Shown here: piece by piece, positions 22,399-35,353 of the stretch
Numbering within the stretch: the first letter of the stretch is position 1
Layout of the letters: every line of letters begins with the position of its first letter
Assembly: GCA_902729315.2 (NCBI GenBank)
Contig: LR746267.1
Location: 4,100,386 to 4,164,385, forward strand
Length of the DNA: 64,000 nt
From: Spirodela intermedia
Lineage: Eukaryota; Streptophyta; Magnoliopsida; Alismatales; Araceae
Direction: 5' to 3'
Position numbers and translations under genes: made by a program
Notes under the pieces: generated by a model
Told to the model about the DNA's origin: nothing
Database searches by the model: none
The model's input: only the letters and a program-made list of their open reading frames with translations

Positions 22399-25179
22399 CA
22401 ATAAGTGTCTATTATTATGAGTTAATTATTTGTTAATGATATATTTTATGTATTAGCTTATGATAAATAGTCTTATATTTATCATAAAGTGAGAAAAGTA
22501 ATTTTAATATGACTAACGTAAATTTGTGGTTAATTATGTGATTTTATATAATTTGTATATTTATGTTCGCAAGTGAAAATAAAGTGACATAAAATAAATA
22601 AATAAAATATTAAAAATAGAGGAACCCATTGGCCAACCAAGACTCAATAGTTGGCTTAGAGGACACTACACTCAAGTGGGTGGGCCTAGGCTAAGTAGAA
22701 CCACAAGCTTGCTCTAGTGGCTAAGTACTCATGAACATGCGTACATCACTCTTGTTTCATGTCATAGGGAGGGATCCCATGCATAAGGAAAGGTATGATC
22801 TCATCACACATGCATTGTGTGGGGATGGACCACATGGTATACAACGAACAAATTGAAATCGAAGAAAATGGAATTTGTTTTTATGAGAAGGAACTGATGT
22901 TAATATGAAACTTCTTGAAACAACCAATGTGGGACTAAACTGTAGCAATATTCGTTGACAAAAATAATGAAAAAAATGCTCCAACATTAAAAGAAGGTTA
23001 CACATTTGTATATTTATTGTTTTAAGGATATAATAGGCATTTTCTTACATTTTCTTACACAGCCAAGTGATTGACGGAGGTTTGAATCCTACTGATGCCA
23101 AAAATATATATATTTTTTGTTTTGACTCTATAATTTTTCTGCAGGAAAACAATCAATGGAAAGAGCAACTGAAATGGTCAATTGTCGACATAATCTTCAT
23201 CAATGATAATCAAGGATCATTGTTAGTAACTAAACAAAGATTCTAGATAAAAAGTGAGAACTTTGAGAGGAAATCATATCTCATGTTGGTGGATGAATCA
23301 ATCATCATCAAGAAAGATCAACCAAGAGGTTCATTTTGGTCTCTTCAAAGTGCTCTATTTGTGATAATAACCTCCTCTTGCTACATAGATCTAAAGATGA
23401 AGCTCTCTAAGATCCACCACACCTTTATCAATCTCAACTTCATTAAGTGATTGTTCAGTTAATGATTAACTCAAGAAGAGAAAATATATTTTTAATGATT
23501 TTTAAGCAATCAGTTGATTATCTCAAAATTGATGATATTTGATGTGAATTGAATTCAGATTCATGTGATGAATTTATTGATGTTAAAATTATTTGGATAA
23601 TGATCTGAGGTCTAATATTATATAGCTAAAACTATATTTTATTTTAATTTTTGACATGTACATGATTGTTAGATGATTTAGATATAAAGACAATTAAATA
23701 TCTCTACATAGTAAATATGTTATGTTCTTATGAGGAGGTTGTATGTTTAAAATTTTTCTATATCAAATGACTTAGCTAATATATGCATATGAGTAAAAAT
23801 ATAAAGAGTTTTAAACAAGGATTCAAGTAAAATAAATTTTACAGAGAATTACCAAAGTGTTGATTTGATACTCATTTTACAAGATTACTAGTTTTATATA
23901 TTCGTGCAAGAGAAAAATGGTCCAGAAGCATAACCTTTCATATTAAAGTAATTTTTATCTCAAAAAATACATGGCCGTTTGAATTTAAAGAAGAATTCAG
24001 GCTAAAAACTATTCGTAAATATTTGGAGTATCAAGAGAGTTATGAATTTTTAAATATTTGCATTTATTTTTTTCTGTATTTTTTAGGATTCATGTGCAGC
24101 CTATTAAGGCCCATTTTAGCTTTGACCATTTGACCCGACTAGGGCCAAAAGGGAGCGGTCCAGCTGACCTATAAATAAGGTAGTTCACCCAAAATTAGGG
24201 CAAGAGAGAAGAACACAACTTCTCAGTGATGATTATTTCATATTATTTACTATTTCTACCTCAGTTTGTGGTGTGTGGACTGGTTGAGACACTTGTGTTG
24301 TGTTGTCAACGCAATCCCATTGTCTATTGAGACACCTATAGTGTTCTTGAAATGAGGAGACCTAAGGACCTAAGAACTCTAGGCTTAGAGTTCTAGGTTG
24401 GTTGATTGTAAGCTCACGAAGCCTAAGAATATAAAAGGTTCTCGATTCCTTTAAAATCAGGGGTGTATTCCAAGGCTGAATAATGGAATCGAGGTGGAGT
24501 CCTCGAAGGTGGATGTAGGTCAAAGGAGTTGACCCAACCACTGTAAAATTTAGAGTGAACTATCCTTTGTTGATTTATTTTATATTTCTATATTAATATA
24601 GAGATATAAATAAGATATTAATAGATAAAAATAAAAGAAAATTTATTATACTTAATAAGAAGAAAAATTAAAAGTTAAGTCACCCCCCTCTTCTTTTGAA
24701 TTATCCAACTATCTAGGGACCAATAGTGATAGCTTCTAGAACATCATTTTCTTCAAACTATCGCTTTGACATGTGGCAACCACCAAAGACACTTGACCAG
24801 CATTGTTCTTCACCCTCTAGACTTCACATGAGAATTTAGAGAGTGCTCAAATTGTGCACATCCAAGGAGAGCCTCTGAGACCTTGAACACCCATTGGATA
24901 CCTTCAAAACATATAGAATTCTAAGGATGGCCATGAATTCTATTTTTACTTGAATTTAATTTTTGAAGCACATGTTTAGCCCATTATGATTCATTTTATC
25001 AAATACTATTATACATCCTAATGATCAACTTGAAAATGTTTTATTGTTTTTGAGCTTTTCTCGATTTAAAATCGATATATTTATATAAAAATAATTTTTA
25101 AAATCTAAAAATAAGTATTTTTTTAGTTTTATAAATTTTAAATTTACGTGATTTAATATATAATGACTAAGTCATGTCA
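22399..25179 (+). mobile_element. Solo LTR, family B, copy C (interrupted)
   Basis: The start (CAATAAGTGTCTATTATTATGAG) and end (GACTAAGTCATGTCA) match, in inverted orientation, the two edges of the family B LTR at 33734-35353. In between, homology is interrupted by a separate LTR at 23452-24725. Without the insert the length is about 1.5 kb, as for the other copies. The first two bases are CA instead of TG. No coding sequence is seen. Confidence 0.7.
23452..24725 (+). mobile_element. Solo LTR, SIRE-like Ty1/copia type, nested
   Basis: A 1274-bp insert begins TGTTCAGTTAATG and ends GGGACCAATA, a CA end changed to TA. It is flanked by a perfect 5-bp target duplication, GTGAT at 23447-23451 and 24726-24730. 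It contains a TATA-like TATAAATAAGG near 24171. A tail of CACCCCCCTCTT with CTAGGGACCAA resembles SIRE/Maximus-type LTR ends. There is no internal domain, hence a solo LTR. Confidence 0.75.
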
Positions 25180-28100
25180 AAGAACAATAAAATGTGGCTT
25201 TAAATGCTTAATCTCCTTGTCTCTTTGTCACCTAGATGATAGAATAAGATAAAAAAAAATCAAATCAAAATAGAAATTGAATTTGGAAGCACCCTCTATC
25301 ATTCTCATTGTCTCTCACCAAAAAATAGAGTATTAGAAATTGATTTAACATCTATTCTAAAGTTGTAAGAAATAATGAATCTAGTTTGTTTGCCTCTCAC
25401 CTAGATGATGTATCAATTGAAAATAAAGATAAAATGTATTAAAAATAGAAATCAAATTCATAAAACACATTGTTGCCTCACTGATCTCCACTTGTCACCC
25501 AAAGACTACTCGAACAAAATGCTTCAAATGCTTGTCACTCATCCCTACTTGATCCTCCCTTTATCTCCAAGTTCCCTTCCAATTTTCATTCAAAAATATC
25601 ATTCATTTCACCGACCAAAATAAATTATAGAAGATGATGTATACATGGATGATGTGGAATAAAATGTATACCTCTTTGTCTATCAACTTATGCTGACATA
25701 GCCCAAAAACCATTGACACATTGTCCAACTAATGTGGTCTAATATCATTGCATTTGTTTGCCAATTATTTTGATAATTTCTCAATTACTGAAAAATTATA
25801 GGAAAATCACTTCATAAATTCCCTCAAAAATCTTAGAAAAATTTATTTTCTAAATTTTCTGCTCACGATTAATTTCCTATCAATAGTAAAATAATTATCA
25901 ATATTATAAACCTTGCATAATCATGTTCGTATGTAGATTAAAAATAAAAAATATAATGATAAAGCCTAAATTATAAAAATATTGAAACAAACATAAATTC
26001 ATCACTGAATTCCCAAACTAGTACTGAAATGATTTACCTTTAGTAATTACTATTTTATTTTGATTCGTGCACAATTTACTTCAGTTTTTACATTAGTTAT
26101 TATATATAAATAAAGCATTATCAGTTAGAATATTCTTTATTGAATGAAATATTTACTTAAGTTTTTTAACTCATCTTTAGAGTTTTTACATTCAAACAAT
26201 AATTCTTCAAATTTTTACATTATTTTTTTTGTCACAAATTTAGAGTCAAATACAAAAAGGTACCTCAATAATATATGATGTTAGGTAGAGATTCAGGTGT
26301 TATTTATCTCAGGCTGATTCCCTATTGTTCCAGGCAGCAATCATCATTTTTCACCTTAGAGAGTGATCTCTCTTCTTCAATCTTGAGTTAGCTCCCTTTT
26401 AAAGTTTTGGTTTCCTACACTCAAAGCATACTTCTTCAATTTTGTCACTGTCCTTAATTTTTCTATGTGATCTCTTAACTTTGTCATTTACTTTGAAGGC
26501 AATGGATTTCTCATCTTTTTGTTACATGATCATCTCATAGTTATTGTATTCAGAGATGTCAAATTTAAAATTTATAAAATTATATTCACCTTTAGTGAGT
26601 CAAGTTGATCCACAAGGAAGACATCAAGTTAAATCATAAAATTTATTTTTTTTCCTCTAATAAATCTAAATCTAAGTGAAAACTCAAAAATCTAAAATTT
26701 GAAATAATGAAAGAAAAATTGGAGAGAGAGAGTAAACTAGATAATCTATACTCAGTCAGTTTCGTCCAATTCCTCCCTTCCACTGTAATTTTTGAATAAA
26801 AAAATAAAAAAAATAGATTAAAAATCAACATCCTCTTTTGACACTAGGGGTGAGGCAAATTAATGAATTCTAAACCTGAAAAAATGAATTAAATTTTTAT
26901 TGCAGAATTTATTTTTTTAAATTAAATTAAAGCTAATACTAACTCAAAAACGTCAAGAAATCAGATAGAAAATGGATTGAAATCAGGATTTTTCCCCTTC
27001 GACACTAGGGATGGGCAAGCGAATTAATCCTGAATAAAATCCTTAAAAATTTAGTTTTTCTTTGATACATTCACTAGTCACTTGAATCATTTGAAGAAAA
27101 GAATTCAAAATGGCATAAATTTCAGATTTCAAAAAATAACACAAGAATTTGATGAAAAATTACAAGAACACCAATGTATGTCTAAAGGGCAGAAATAGGA
27201 AGAAAAGAGGTCCTTGTTATCATAAATTAAAAGTTTTTACACTCCCATTAGATATAGACTCCATTACAAGTAGTAAGGAGGCAACTTGATAAACCCCATC
27301 GTTTGGTTTTTAGAGGCAACCAGCTTCTATTTCTCTCTCCAATTTTTCTGCACGGTTTTCATCAATTCTTCATTTGTTTCAGGTTGTTCCAATTGTTTCC
27401 AATTGTTTCTAGATAGTTACACCAATTTCCACACATTTTTTGAATCTTTTTAATTTAATGAAATAAACCTACATAAGGAGCCTTAATGTGCTCCTAATAA
27501 TCACATATTTAATCAAAGCATATATTTCAAAGAATATTAACATATAATCAAAGAATATTTAAGATATTAAAACGAGATAAAAGTATGTAAATATCATAGA
27601 TCAAGGATATATTTCATGTTATTTAACCTAAAGTATGTGTTACTCGATTTTTCATTAAATGTATATCATTTAACATGAAATAATGCACCAAATTTATTAA
27701 TTATGCATTAGTGATCATTAAATGGTATTTTTCTTAGTATTTAGCTTTTTATATAACTCAAACCTTACGTCTCAAACATGAAGTTAATTATCTCAATATT
27801 TTAACATTTGAATGGGTACTTTTCTATATCTTTTCCATTAAATTTTTAGTCCATTGATAATATCGAGATATGTGTTTACACGATTTTTTTAACAGCTATG
27901 ATTTCAATGCCTTCAATTTGTAGCATTTTTTTAATACCAATTCCAACATCACATTTTATAGTTGCATCAATATTTTTAAATAAATTTCTGTCACCTATCA
28001 TATATTTGTTATAGCTACTATCAACATATCAAATATTTGATAAGCTTGTAATTGAAGATGTGTAAGTAATAAATAAATTATTTATTTCATTTTATTCAAT

Positions 28101-28530
28101 AATATTTTCTTATCCCAACAATTTGCTTCAGTTTACTCATACTTTTTAAAAAAATTACACATTCTTTTGGAACTCTCATCTCCAATAGTTTTTTGCTATT
28201 TTTCTTGTCCCACTAATATGCTTCAATATCTCCATATTTCTTACAAACTTGATATTGGATCATTCTATAATTTAGTTTCTGATTTTTTTTATTTCTACTA
28301 TCATGTTTTTACTGTCCATAATTATATCTACTATAACTTCTTGCATGACTTTAGTTATGAAAATTTCTTCTACCTTTATTTCTATTATCTTCTCATTGAT
28401 TAGAAATGACCATCATTTTTATTCTTCTTTTGAATTTTAAGCATAGCTTAAAATACATTCTCAAGAGATTTTTCTGCATATCTATTCATCCTTTATTCAT
28501 GTGACAAGAAAGATCTCACTAGTTCCTTTT
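25180..28530. other. AT-rich repeat-derived sequence
   Basis: No intact gene is visible. The part near 26400-26510 resembles the possible gypsy LTR at 13530-13650 (TTTTGGTTT then TTCAATTTTG), so LTR remnants are likely. Two related motifs (ACACTAGGG-TG-G-CAA-) occur near 26840 and 27003. The left part of a copia relic may extend in from the right. Confidence 0.4.
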
Positions 28531-29460
28531 GAGTACAAATAAATAAATCTATAGATTCTTTGATAGAAGTAACAACAAGATTAAATTTAAATAGAATACT
28601 TTTCACAATTTTTTAATAATTTTATTTTCTTATATCTACTCCAAATATTCTCTTATGATTAACAATAACTAAAGTATGAGAAAAGAAATCCTAAATAGAT
28701 TTACCAGATTTCATTAAAAGAATTTCAAATTTTATATAGAGTTTCAAATTTTAAAATGTAATCTATTATCTCTATAAAATTCATCCTTTAGAATTTTTCA
28801 TAGTTTTGAAGAACTTTTAGCATTAGTAATTCGTGAAAAATAGTCTTGAAAACTATTTGTTGAAACAGTAATAAAGCCTTAACATCCTTTTCCAAAATTT
28901 CTTTACTATCCTATTTAGAACTTCTTCCTTCATTATTAATATTATCAACTAATTCATCTTAATACTCAAAGTTATATTTCTATTCATGGAAAAATGGTAC
29001 AAGAGATTGTGAGAAGTTGATGAGATTATCATATTCACAATTGATAGCATTACCAATTATAAAAGACTTCGCACAGCACCTTTGGGATCATTGTTATTAT
29101 GGTAAGAAATCTTCATGAATCCAGAAAACTTTACTTGTTTTTTAATCTTCCTTCCATATTGTTGTGGTCTCTATCACAGAAAACAGAAAATACCTACTAT
29201 AACGAACTTGATGCTTTGGTACCACTTTGTATGAAAATATGTAATACAAATTCTGGAGACAATAGATGGATTTTAGTAGAGAATAGTCGAAGAGGAAAAG
29301 AGGATAAAACGGAATTCGTACAGAAAAAACCTTAAATATGAAATGTCACGACCAATTAAAAAACAAGGAGAGAGAAAGAGTAATTAAATAGGATATAAAG
29401 GCCCAAGGATCTAAAGACTCCCTCTACCCAGCATTAAATGCCAACACACCTATCTACCTT
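28531..29460 (-). mobile_element. Decayed Ty1/copia retrotransposon 5' part (gag, primer site, LTR start)
   Basis: Minus-strand 28531-28714 reads as a copia gag core with stops: SGKSI*DFFSHTLVIVN and SIKESIDLFVL. At about 29213-29224 the minus strand reads TGGTACCAAAGC, close to the plant initiator-Met tRNA primer-binding site TGGTATCAGAGC. Immediately beyond, near 29228, TG starts a probable LTR end. The layout equals that at 39380-39396 of the other copia element. The far end of the LTR is not resolved. Confidence 0.6.
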
Positions 29461-29479
29461 CTTCAAATGACGGTTTATT

Positions 29480-30265
29480 AAGGGATTTTAACTCTTTCTG
29501 CCCTCGTCTGTCTCTCTCTCTCTCTCTCTCTCTCTTTCTCCCTCTCCCTCCAACTCTGGTCAAGACAAAAAGAGGGGAGAGGGCGAGAGATTGATAGAGA
29601 GAACATGGCCAGAGCGTACCAACGTACATTTGGCGGTGATCGAACACGAAATGGTCACAACGGCCTTGGCATTCCATGGTGATCAGGAGGATGACGAAGC
29701 TGATGGGATGACAAGAAGTGCCGATGATGATGGCAGCAGCGCCCATGACAACAGGGAGGTTCCAAGTGCGGCAGCCACTGCTATTGAGGGTCCCCCACCC
29801 CCGCCGAAGGGTGCTACTAAGAAGGAACAAACCAGAGCAGTCATTACCCCACCTGGACCAGGCGGAATCCTTCAGAAAGCATCCCACTGATCTACTCACG
29901 AGGAGAAGTAAAAAAATAAAAAATAAAAACAGACATCGTTATAGTGTGATGAAAAGATTTTCAGCGGAGAAATGCAACTAAATGTACTTATTTTATGTCG
30001 CTGGGTCAAGGGTTCCATGAGGTCTTATGGGGAAGCATATGCAAGTCAATGGTCCACCATATGTTCGTCAAAATGTCTGGAAGCTAGTCTCCTCACCAAC
30101 AACATTCCCCGAATACGAGAATAACAACGTGGACAGGCCCGAAGAATTTCAAATGGGATCCTTACCATTTATCATTTCATTGTGGACATGGCCTCAAGTA
30201 GTTTGACCAAGCCGCCCAACCGACATAGACTTCACTCATCCTCTAGTAAACTGTTCACATTTTAG
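29480..30265. repeat. GC-rich dispersed module, copy 2 (inverted)
   Basis: It matches 3200-3965 and 58818-59390 in inverted orientation, extending further than copy 3 into the stretch TCAAATGGGATC and GACCAAGC-GCCCAAC. A plus-strand frame (29591-29890) contains QEDDEADGMTRSADDDG, alignable with the acidic stretch of copy 1. A CT repeat lies at its left edge. Unlike the other two copies, it is not next to mannosidase sequence. Confidence 0.6.
29511..29535. repeat. (TC)n microsatellite
   Basis: An uninterrupted CT/TC dinucleotide run at the edge of module copy 2. Confidence 0.9.
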
Positions 30266-30269
30266 TTGT

Positions 30270-31011
30270 TGAACTAAAATGAGTCAAATGTAGTAGTTAT
30301 GTCTAAACTCAAATTCAAGAAATTAATCTTATGCTCTTAGTGGTTAGGGTTGATCCACACAAACAACTACTAGTTGAAGGATTAATTTGCATCCTCTACT
30401 CAAGGTTGCATTATACTCAACCTAAAGCAATTAAGCATATAAAGTCAAACCTAAAGCACTTAAGAATATAAAGATAGAATATAAATGCAAAACCATCCTT
30501 AGCTGTTACCTAAGAATGAAGATACAGTGTTATGAACGAAGATTCAACTTAAAACAAAAATTTTCATGTCTGTCATTGAAGGAGGGGTTTCAATCTGTGG
30601 AATAAAGTATCTTGTCACTATAAAATAAAGTAATTAATGAAATGAAGAAGCTACTCTAGCTATGTGTCTGTCACTCACATTGCTAAGATAGCAAAACCTC
30701 TAAACCAGTGGACGAATTGAAACAAAAGAAACTCAGTTTTCAGATCCTCTTATTTCCTTCAGTCCTCACTTTGTCTGTCACTCAGGAAGAGAGCATGGCT
30801 GTTAGAAGAGGGAAGTCAAGTCGCTGTCGTCGTGGCTTGGGCACTGCCGTTGTGCTCAGCCCCTCGCTCTATTCCTACCATCACCACCGCTGTAAATATT
30901 GTTGCCACCACTATCACTCTCGGCTCCTCCTTTGCTTGTCATGCCAAAGAGTACCTTACATCTGCTGTCACCATTTGTCGCTACTAGTGTATAGTCGTCA
31001 CCAGACTCAAC
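30270..31011. other. Intergenic sequence between module copy 2 and the copia element
   Basis: No family is recognised. A 102-codon frame (30708-31016) is His/Cys/Ser-rich through TACCATCACCACCG-type triplets and looks like chance. Confidence 0.35.
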
Positions 31012-31333
31012 TGTAAGGGAAAATATGTAAGCATAGGATCACAATAATAATGAAAATTTAATTTCTGAATATCAATCAGAATAAATAAAAGAGAAATTAC
31101 TAAGCTATCAAAAATCCAAATGAGAACAAGACTTCCACCAAGCACTTCTAATCCACATCTCAATACCTTTGAGATGACTCACACACTAGAGAGTCAACAA
31201 TGGACTCTTCTCTCTTTCTGTAAATACTTCACTTGAATTAGAAGAGAAAGAAGATACTAAGAAAATAAATAGAGTTGATGGAGAGAGAATAGAATCAAGA
31301 GAGACATCGTCATCCGTCATACTTAAAAAAAGG

Positions 31334-33442
31334 TGATGGCGAGCGGGACCTGTCTCCATCAGCTTAGGAGACACTGGCAGTCCGAGTTCAGCTCGATCGA
31401 CGTGCAAAGACAAAGGAGCCTGGCTTTCGCTACACGGCCTAACCCTTCGGGATGACGACATTCCACCTCCGCGACGACGACGAGCTCGAGCTCACCCTTA
31501 TCTTTCTTTGTATTTTCACGTTGACTTGTTGGGCCTCGCATTTGTGTGTTAGCGGGCCCAATTCTATGTGTGTGTGTTGTTGTTTGTGTCTCCCTTTCTT
31601 TAGGGTTTTATTGGGTCTCTCTTTTGAGGCCTAATTAAAACCCTAAGGGGGGTGACCTATGTTTCTTTCCTTTTGGGCCTCTTTTGGGGCTTATTTGGGT
31701 CTTCATTTGAGGCCCACTTAAGCACCGTAGGAGGGCCTTCCTCTTTCTGCTTTTAGGGGAGCTTATTAGGTCTCTCTTTTAGAGGCCCAATAAGCCCCTT
31801 TTGTAGCCTTTTTGTGGCTTATGGGCTTGAGGGCCTCAAGTGGGCCCACCTCCCCTTAGCCCACTTGTGGGCCCTATATAAGGGGAGGTAGGACCCCCCC
31901 TCAAGGGAGCGCCGAATTTTGTAAGAGAGATTATCGTTTTGTGAGGACCTTCTTCGTGACCTAGGATAGGGAGGGAAGGAGGGAGAGGAAGGCCGTCGAT
32001 ACCCTGAGGACTTCGTTCATCGTGACGCTGCTGCCGGAGAAGTCCCGCCGCCGCTTGATACCACTGCCACTGCCAGACATCTCATTGCCGCTCGGGAGAT
32101 CGCCACCGTCACCGGACGAAACGGTCGCGGTTGCTGCTGCAACCGCCGCCGCCTCTGCTGGAACCTCGTCATGCCGTCGTGACGAAAGAGGCTTGCTTCG
32201 CCTCCTTACGAGCCGTCGCCAAGCACTCCACTGGAGTCCATCGACTCCTGGTTCGACTGCCACCTCTTCCTCCAGAACTCCACCATAAACTTGCCGGAGC
32301 CACCATCCGTCGCTCCGCCCAGTCGCTGGCCGCACACCGACGAACGCCTACCAGCCACCGACGTCGGGAGAGACCCTGCAGCCGTGCCGACGAGCCAGAT
32401 CCAGTCCAAGCTCCTCACAGACCCCCGCCGGAGTCTCCCGACGATCCGCCGCCGTCGTGCCATTTCCAGCACCGCCTAGACCAGGAGGTCCCAACCCTCC
32501 CTGGTATCGTCGGCCGGATCGCCTCCTTCCTCTGCTCCGCTTCCCGGCGCCGCCAGAGAAGGCCGATCCTTCCGGCGACGGTTGGGTTTCCGCCCAAACG
32601 CCGATGCTCGGCCTTCCCGCCGAAAGTGCCGCTGACGCTCGGCATTCCCGCCGAAGCGCCACTGACGCTCGACATTCCCGCCGAGAGCCGCTGACGCTCG
32701 GCATTCCCGCCAAAGCGCAGCTGATGTTTGGCCTTCCCGCCGAAGCGCAGCCGCCGCGCGCCAGCTCCTGCAGCCCGCGCGCCCACCCGGTGCCGCCCAC
32801 GTGCCTGAGGCACGCCGCGCGGCTTGCCGCGCGCGTCCGTTAGCGTGCCCTTCGGCCCACCAGTGGCCCACGCCCGCGCCGACCGTGCCACGCCTTACGA
32901 CGACGACTACTGCGACTTCTCGACCAGGACCGACCGTCGACGCTGAGCATCACTTTTCACCGGACGTCTCTGCTTACGTCGAGTCTCCGCTCCATCACGA
33001 CCCACCAGGCTACGCAGCCCCGAAGGTTAGCTCCGTACCCCTTCCTCTTAAGTTCAATTATCTTTCGAAGGGTTTTCTCGGCTCATTTCCACCGCCATCG
33101 GGAGAATGTAGACAGAATAGGACGGGTTATCAGATCGTGACTTCTGACGCTGCACCAGATTCGTCACCATTCGTGAGCTGCAGCCCTAGGCTACTTCACG
33201 ACGACTATTCTACCATTTGTTCAGACGTGGACTAAGAGGGCCTCACACTTACCATCGTCTAGTGTTTCCCTGGGTTGTCCTGGATTGATTGTGCGTATTG
33301 GTACGCCTGCCTATACTTAGGTTACGTGGTCAGACCTAGAGTCTAGGGTCCATACATTCTGATCAAATCGGTCCGACTGCCCCATCCCAGGTCTTGAGTT
33401 TTATTGATCAAGTACAAGGGTTCTCACCCTCGTCCTGCATCA
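31334..33442 (+). mobile_element. Solo LTR (about 2.1 kb, GC-rich) nested in the copia 3' LTR
   Basis: The insert starts TGATGGCGAG and ends CCTGCATCA (terminal TGATG/CATCA). It is flanked by a perfect target duplication AAAGG at 31329-31333 and 33443-33447. A promoter-like CCCTATATAAGGGG lies near 31873. The middle is very GC-rich and repeats the unit GACGCTCGGCATTCCCGCCG several times near 32630-32720, giving long frames on both strands that are compositional artefacts. No internal domain or second LTR is present. Confidence 0.8.
32585..32755. repeat. GC-rich tandem repeats inside the nested LTR
   Basis: Several imperfect copies of a roughly 27-30 base unit containing CTCGGC(C/A)TTCCCGCC follow one another. 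On either strand they read as repeated short peptides (for example ECRASAAL), which explains the long overlapping frames here. Confidence 0.65.
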
Positions 33443-33733
33443 AAAGGAAATACAAATCTTATTTACAATGAATAAGAAAAGATAACCACTCCCTAAAGGG
33501 AAGCATCTCAATTTACATGCAGTCAAGCCCACACATCTTAGATGGGACGGCTGCCACCACCCTTGTTCTCTCTCAACACGAACCCTAAATGAGTCATAAG
33601 GGTTGATGTGACTATCGCGTCACTGCCCCCTTACTCTTACATGCCTCCCAAGTGAGTTAGAAGAAAGAGGTCTCTATCACATCTCCTAAACAATTGAGAT
33701 GGGAGAGATTTTCTTCCACATCTCTTGAACGAG

Positions 33734-35353
33734 TGACATGACTTAGTCGTTGTATAGTAAATCACGTAAATTTAAAATTTATAAAACTAGAAATATGAAT
33801 TTTCAGATATTTAGAAGTATTTCTGAAAAAATATATTAATTATAATTCAATAAAAATTTCTAAAATAGCGATAATGTAATATAATATCTGGTAATTATTC
33901 AGATTTTTTTGCAAAGAATATTATTTTCTATGAATTTTATACTAGAAAATAAAAAGTAAATATATTTAAAATTCACGAAAAAGGGAAATAAGGGTGCGGA
34001 CGTCAAGATGACGTCAACACCCAACGAATGTGAATCAGGCAAAAATTGAGTTTCACCCCATGATTCTTACGTAAGTGATTACAGATGATTTAATTGATCA
34101 AATTAAGATTTGTAAAAGTTAGAAGAATCATAATAGAACGAAGTATATCTTGGTAAATTTAAAATCAATAAAATATCACTAAATGAAACAGAAATTAAGT
34201 TGAAAGCAAGAAAATAGAGTTCCGGTGTTGTGGCGGTGATGTGTCAACGATGCATCAAAATCCTGAGCGTTCGGGAGGATCGTCGTGTAGTGTCCACAGC
34301 CTCAAAGGCTCTCCTTAGACAAAGACGACGTAGGCAATCTCTAGATTTCTTTACGAAGTCTAGAGATCAATAAAATGGGTCGTCGAATCGTCTCCAGCGG
34401 CTGTCACCCGGCGGAGCGGAAAAACAGCAACTTTGCGGCTCTCTGGCGACTGTCACTTGACAGAGAGGAGCTGGATGGAGGTGGGGCACGTGTCAGGGAG
34501 TTTCATCCTCAGGTCGGCGCAACAAGAGGAGGCTCTTCATCGCATTCGATATGCTCTCAGGAGGTGGTGACTCGTCTCCCAACGGATCGTCTTCTTCCCG
34601 ACGACGGCTTGTTCATCGATCAATCAGAAATGCTTTACTCGATGGATTTGTGATCTTTTTATCGTGAATTATTCAATAATTTTAGTAACAATACTTTGCG
34701 AATTGTGTTGACGAGATTTTCACCGATGATCCAGCGATTCTGGTTGCTTAATCTTTCACCGGCGATCTATAGAAAAGTCACGATAATCAGATAAAAAATA
34801 TGAGTTTTGGCTCTAGGAGGATTCGAACCCGCATCGGTTGCCCGCCCTTTCTAGGGAAGGTGACGTGGGTTTAGTCTCACATCGGTTATGCGCTGAAGTT
34901 TCTGGTGAATATTTAGTAATATTACATTTTTGATCAAGTCCCTTTCTCGCACGTGTACGACCACGTGGATCGGTTGCCCCATAGTCGACTGGCCACCGGT
35001 GATGTGGAAGGGGGGTGGCGCACACGTGCCCCTATCGGTCCAAGCCGCTTGAGCCCCTGCTCACGGCTACTCCCTGATTGTGCTTCCGACCTGCTTGCGG
35101 GCCCAGCTGGCCGATGGGTCCCCCCCATTTTGTCTTATTTTTATTTTTATTTCTTTTTCTTCATTTATCTCAAAAGTAAGACTGTAAAATTAATATAAAT
35201 TTATATAAAATCACATAATTACCTAAAAATTCACGTTAATCAACTAAAAACCTTTTTTCACACTTTAACACAAATATAATTATATTTATCATGAGTTAAG
35301 GCTAAAACTAGATTACTTACTAATTATTAACTCATGATAATGAAGACTTATCA
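33734..35353 (-). mobile_element. Solo LTR, family B, copy B, nested in the copia 3' LTR
   Basis: A 1620-bp insert begins TGACATGACTTAG and ends GACTTATCA. It is flanked by ACGAG (33729-33733) and ACAAG (35354-35358), a near-perfect target duplication. The uninterrupted 5' LTR of the host copia element shows the empty site (CGAACAGGCCAGC). It is the best preserved of three family B LTRs in the window. It has no coding region, although short frames such as 34375-34653 exist. Confidence 0.8.

Noticed and set aside
30708-31016. A 102-codon frame rich in His, Ser and Cys
   Set aside because: It is composed of simple triplet-like sequence next to the copia LTR, with no domain and no splice partners.
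32131-32891. Several overlapping frames of 120-190 codons
   Set aside because: They arise from GC-rich tandem repeats inside the solo LTR 31334-33442 and overlap on both strands without recognisable domains.
34375-34653. A 92-codon plus-strand frame
   Set aside because: It lies within a family B solo LTR and is not conserved in the other two copies.
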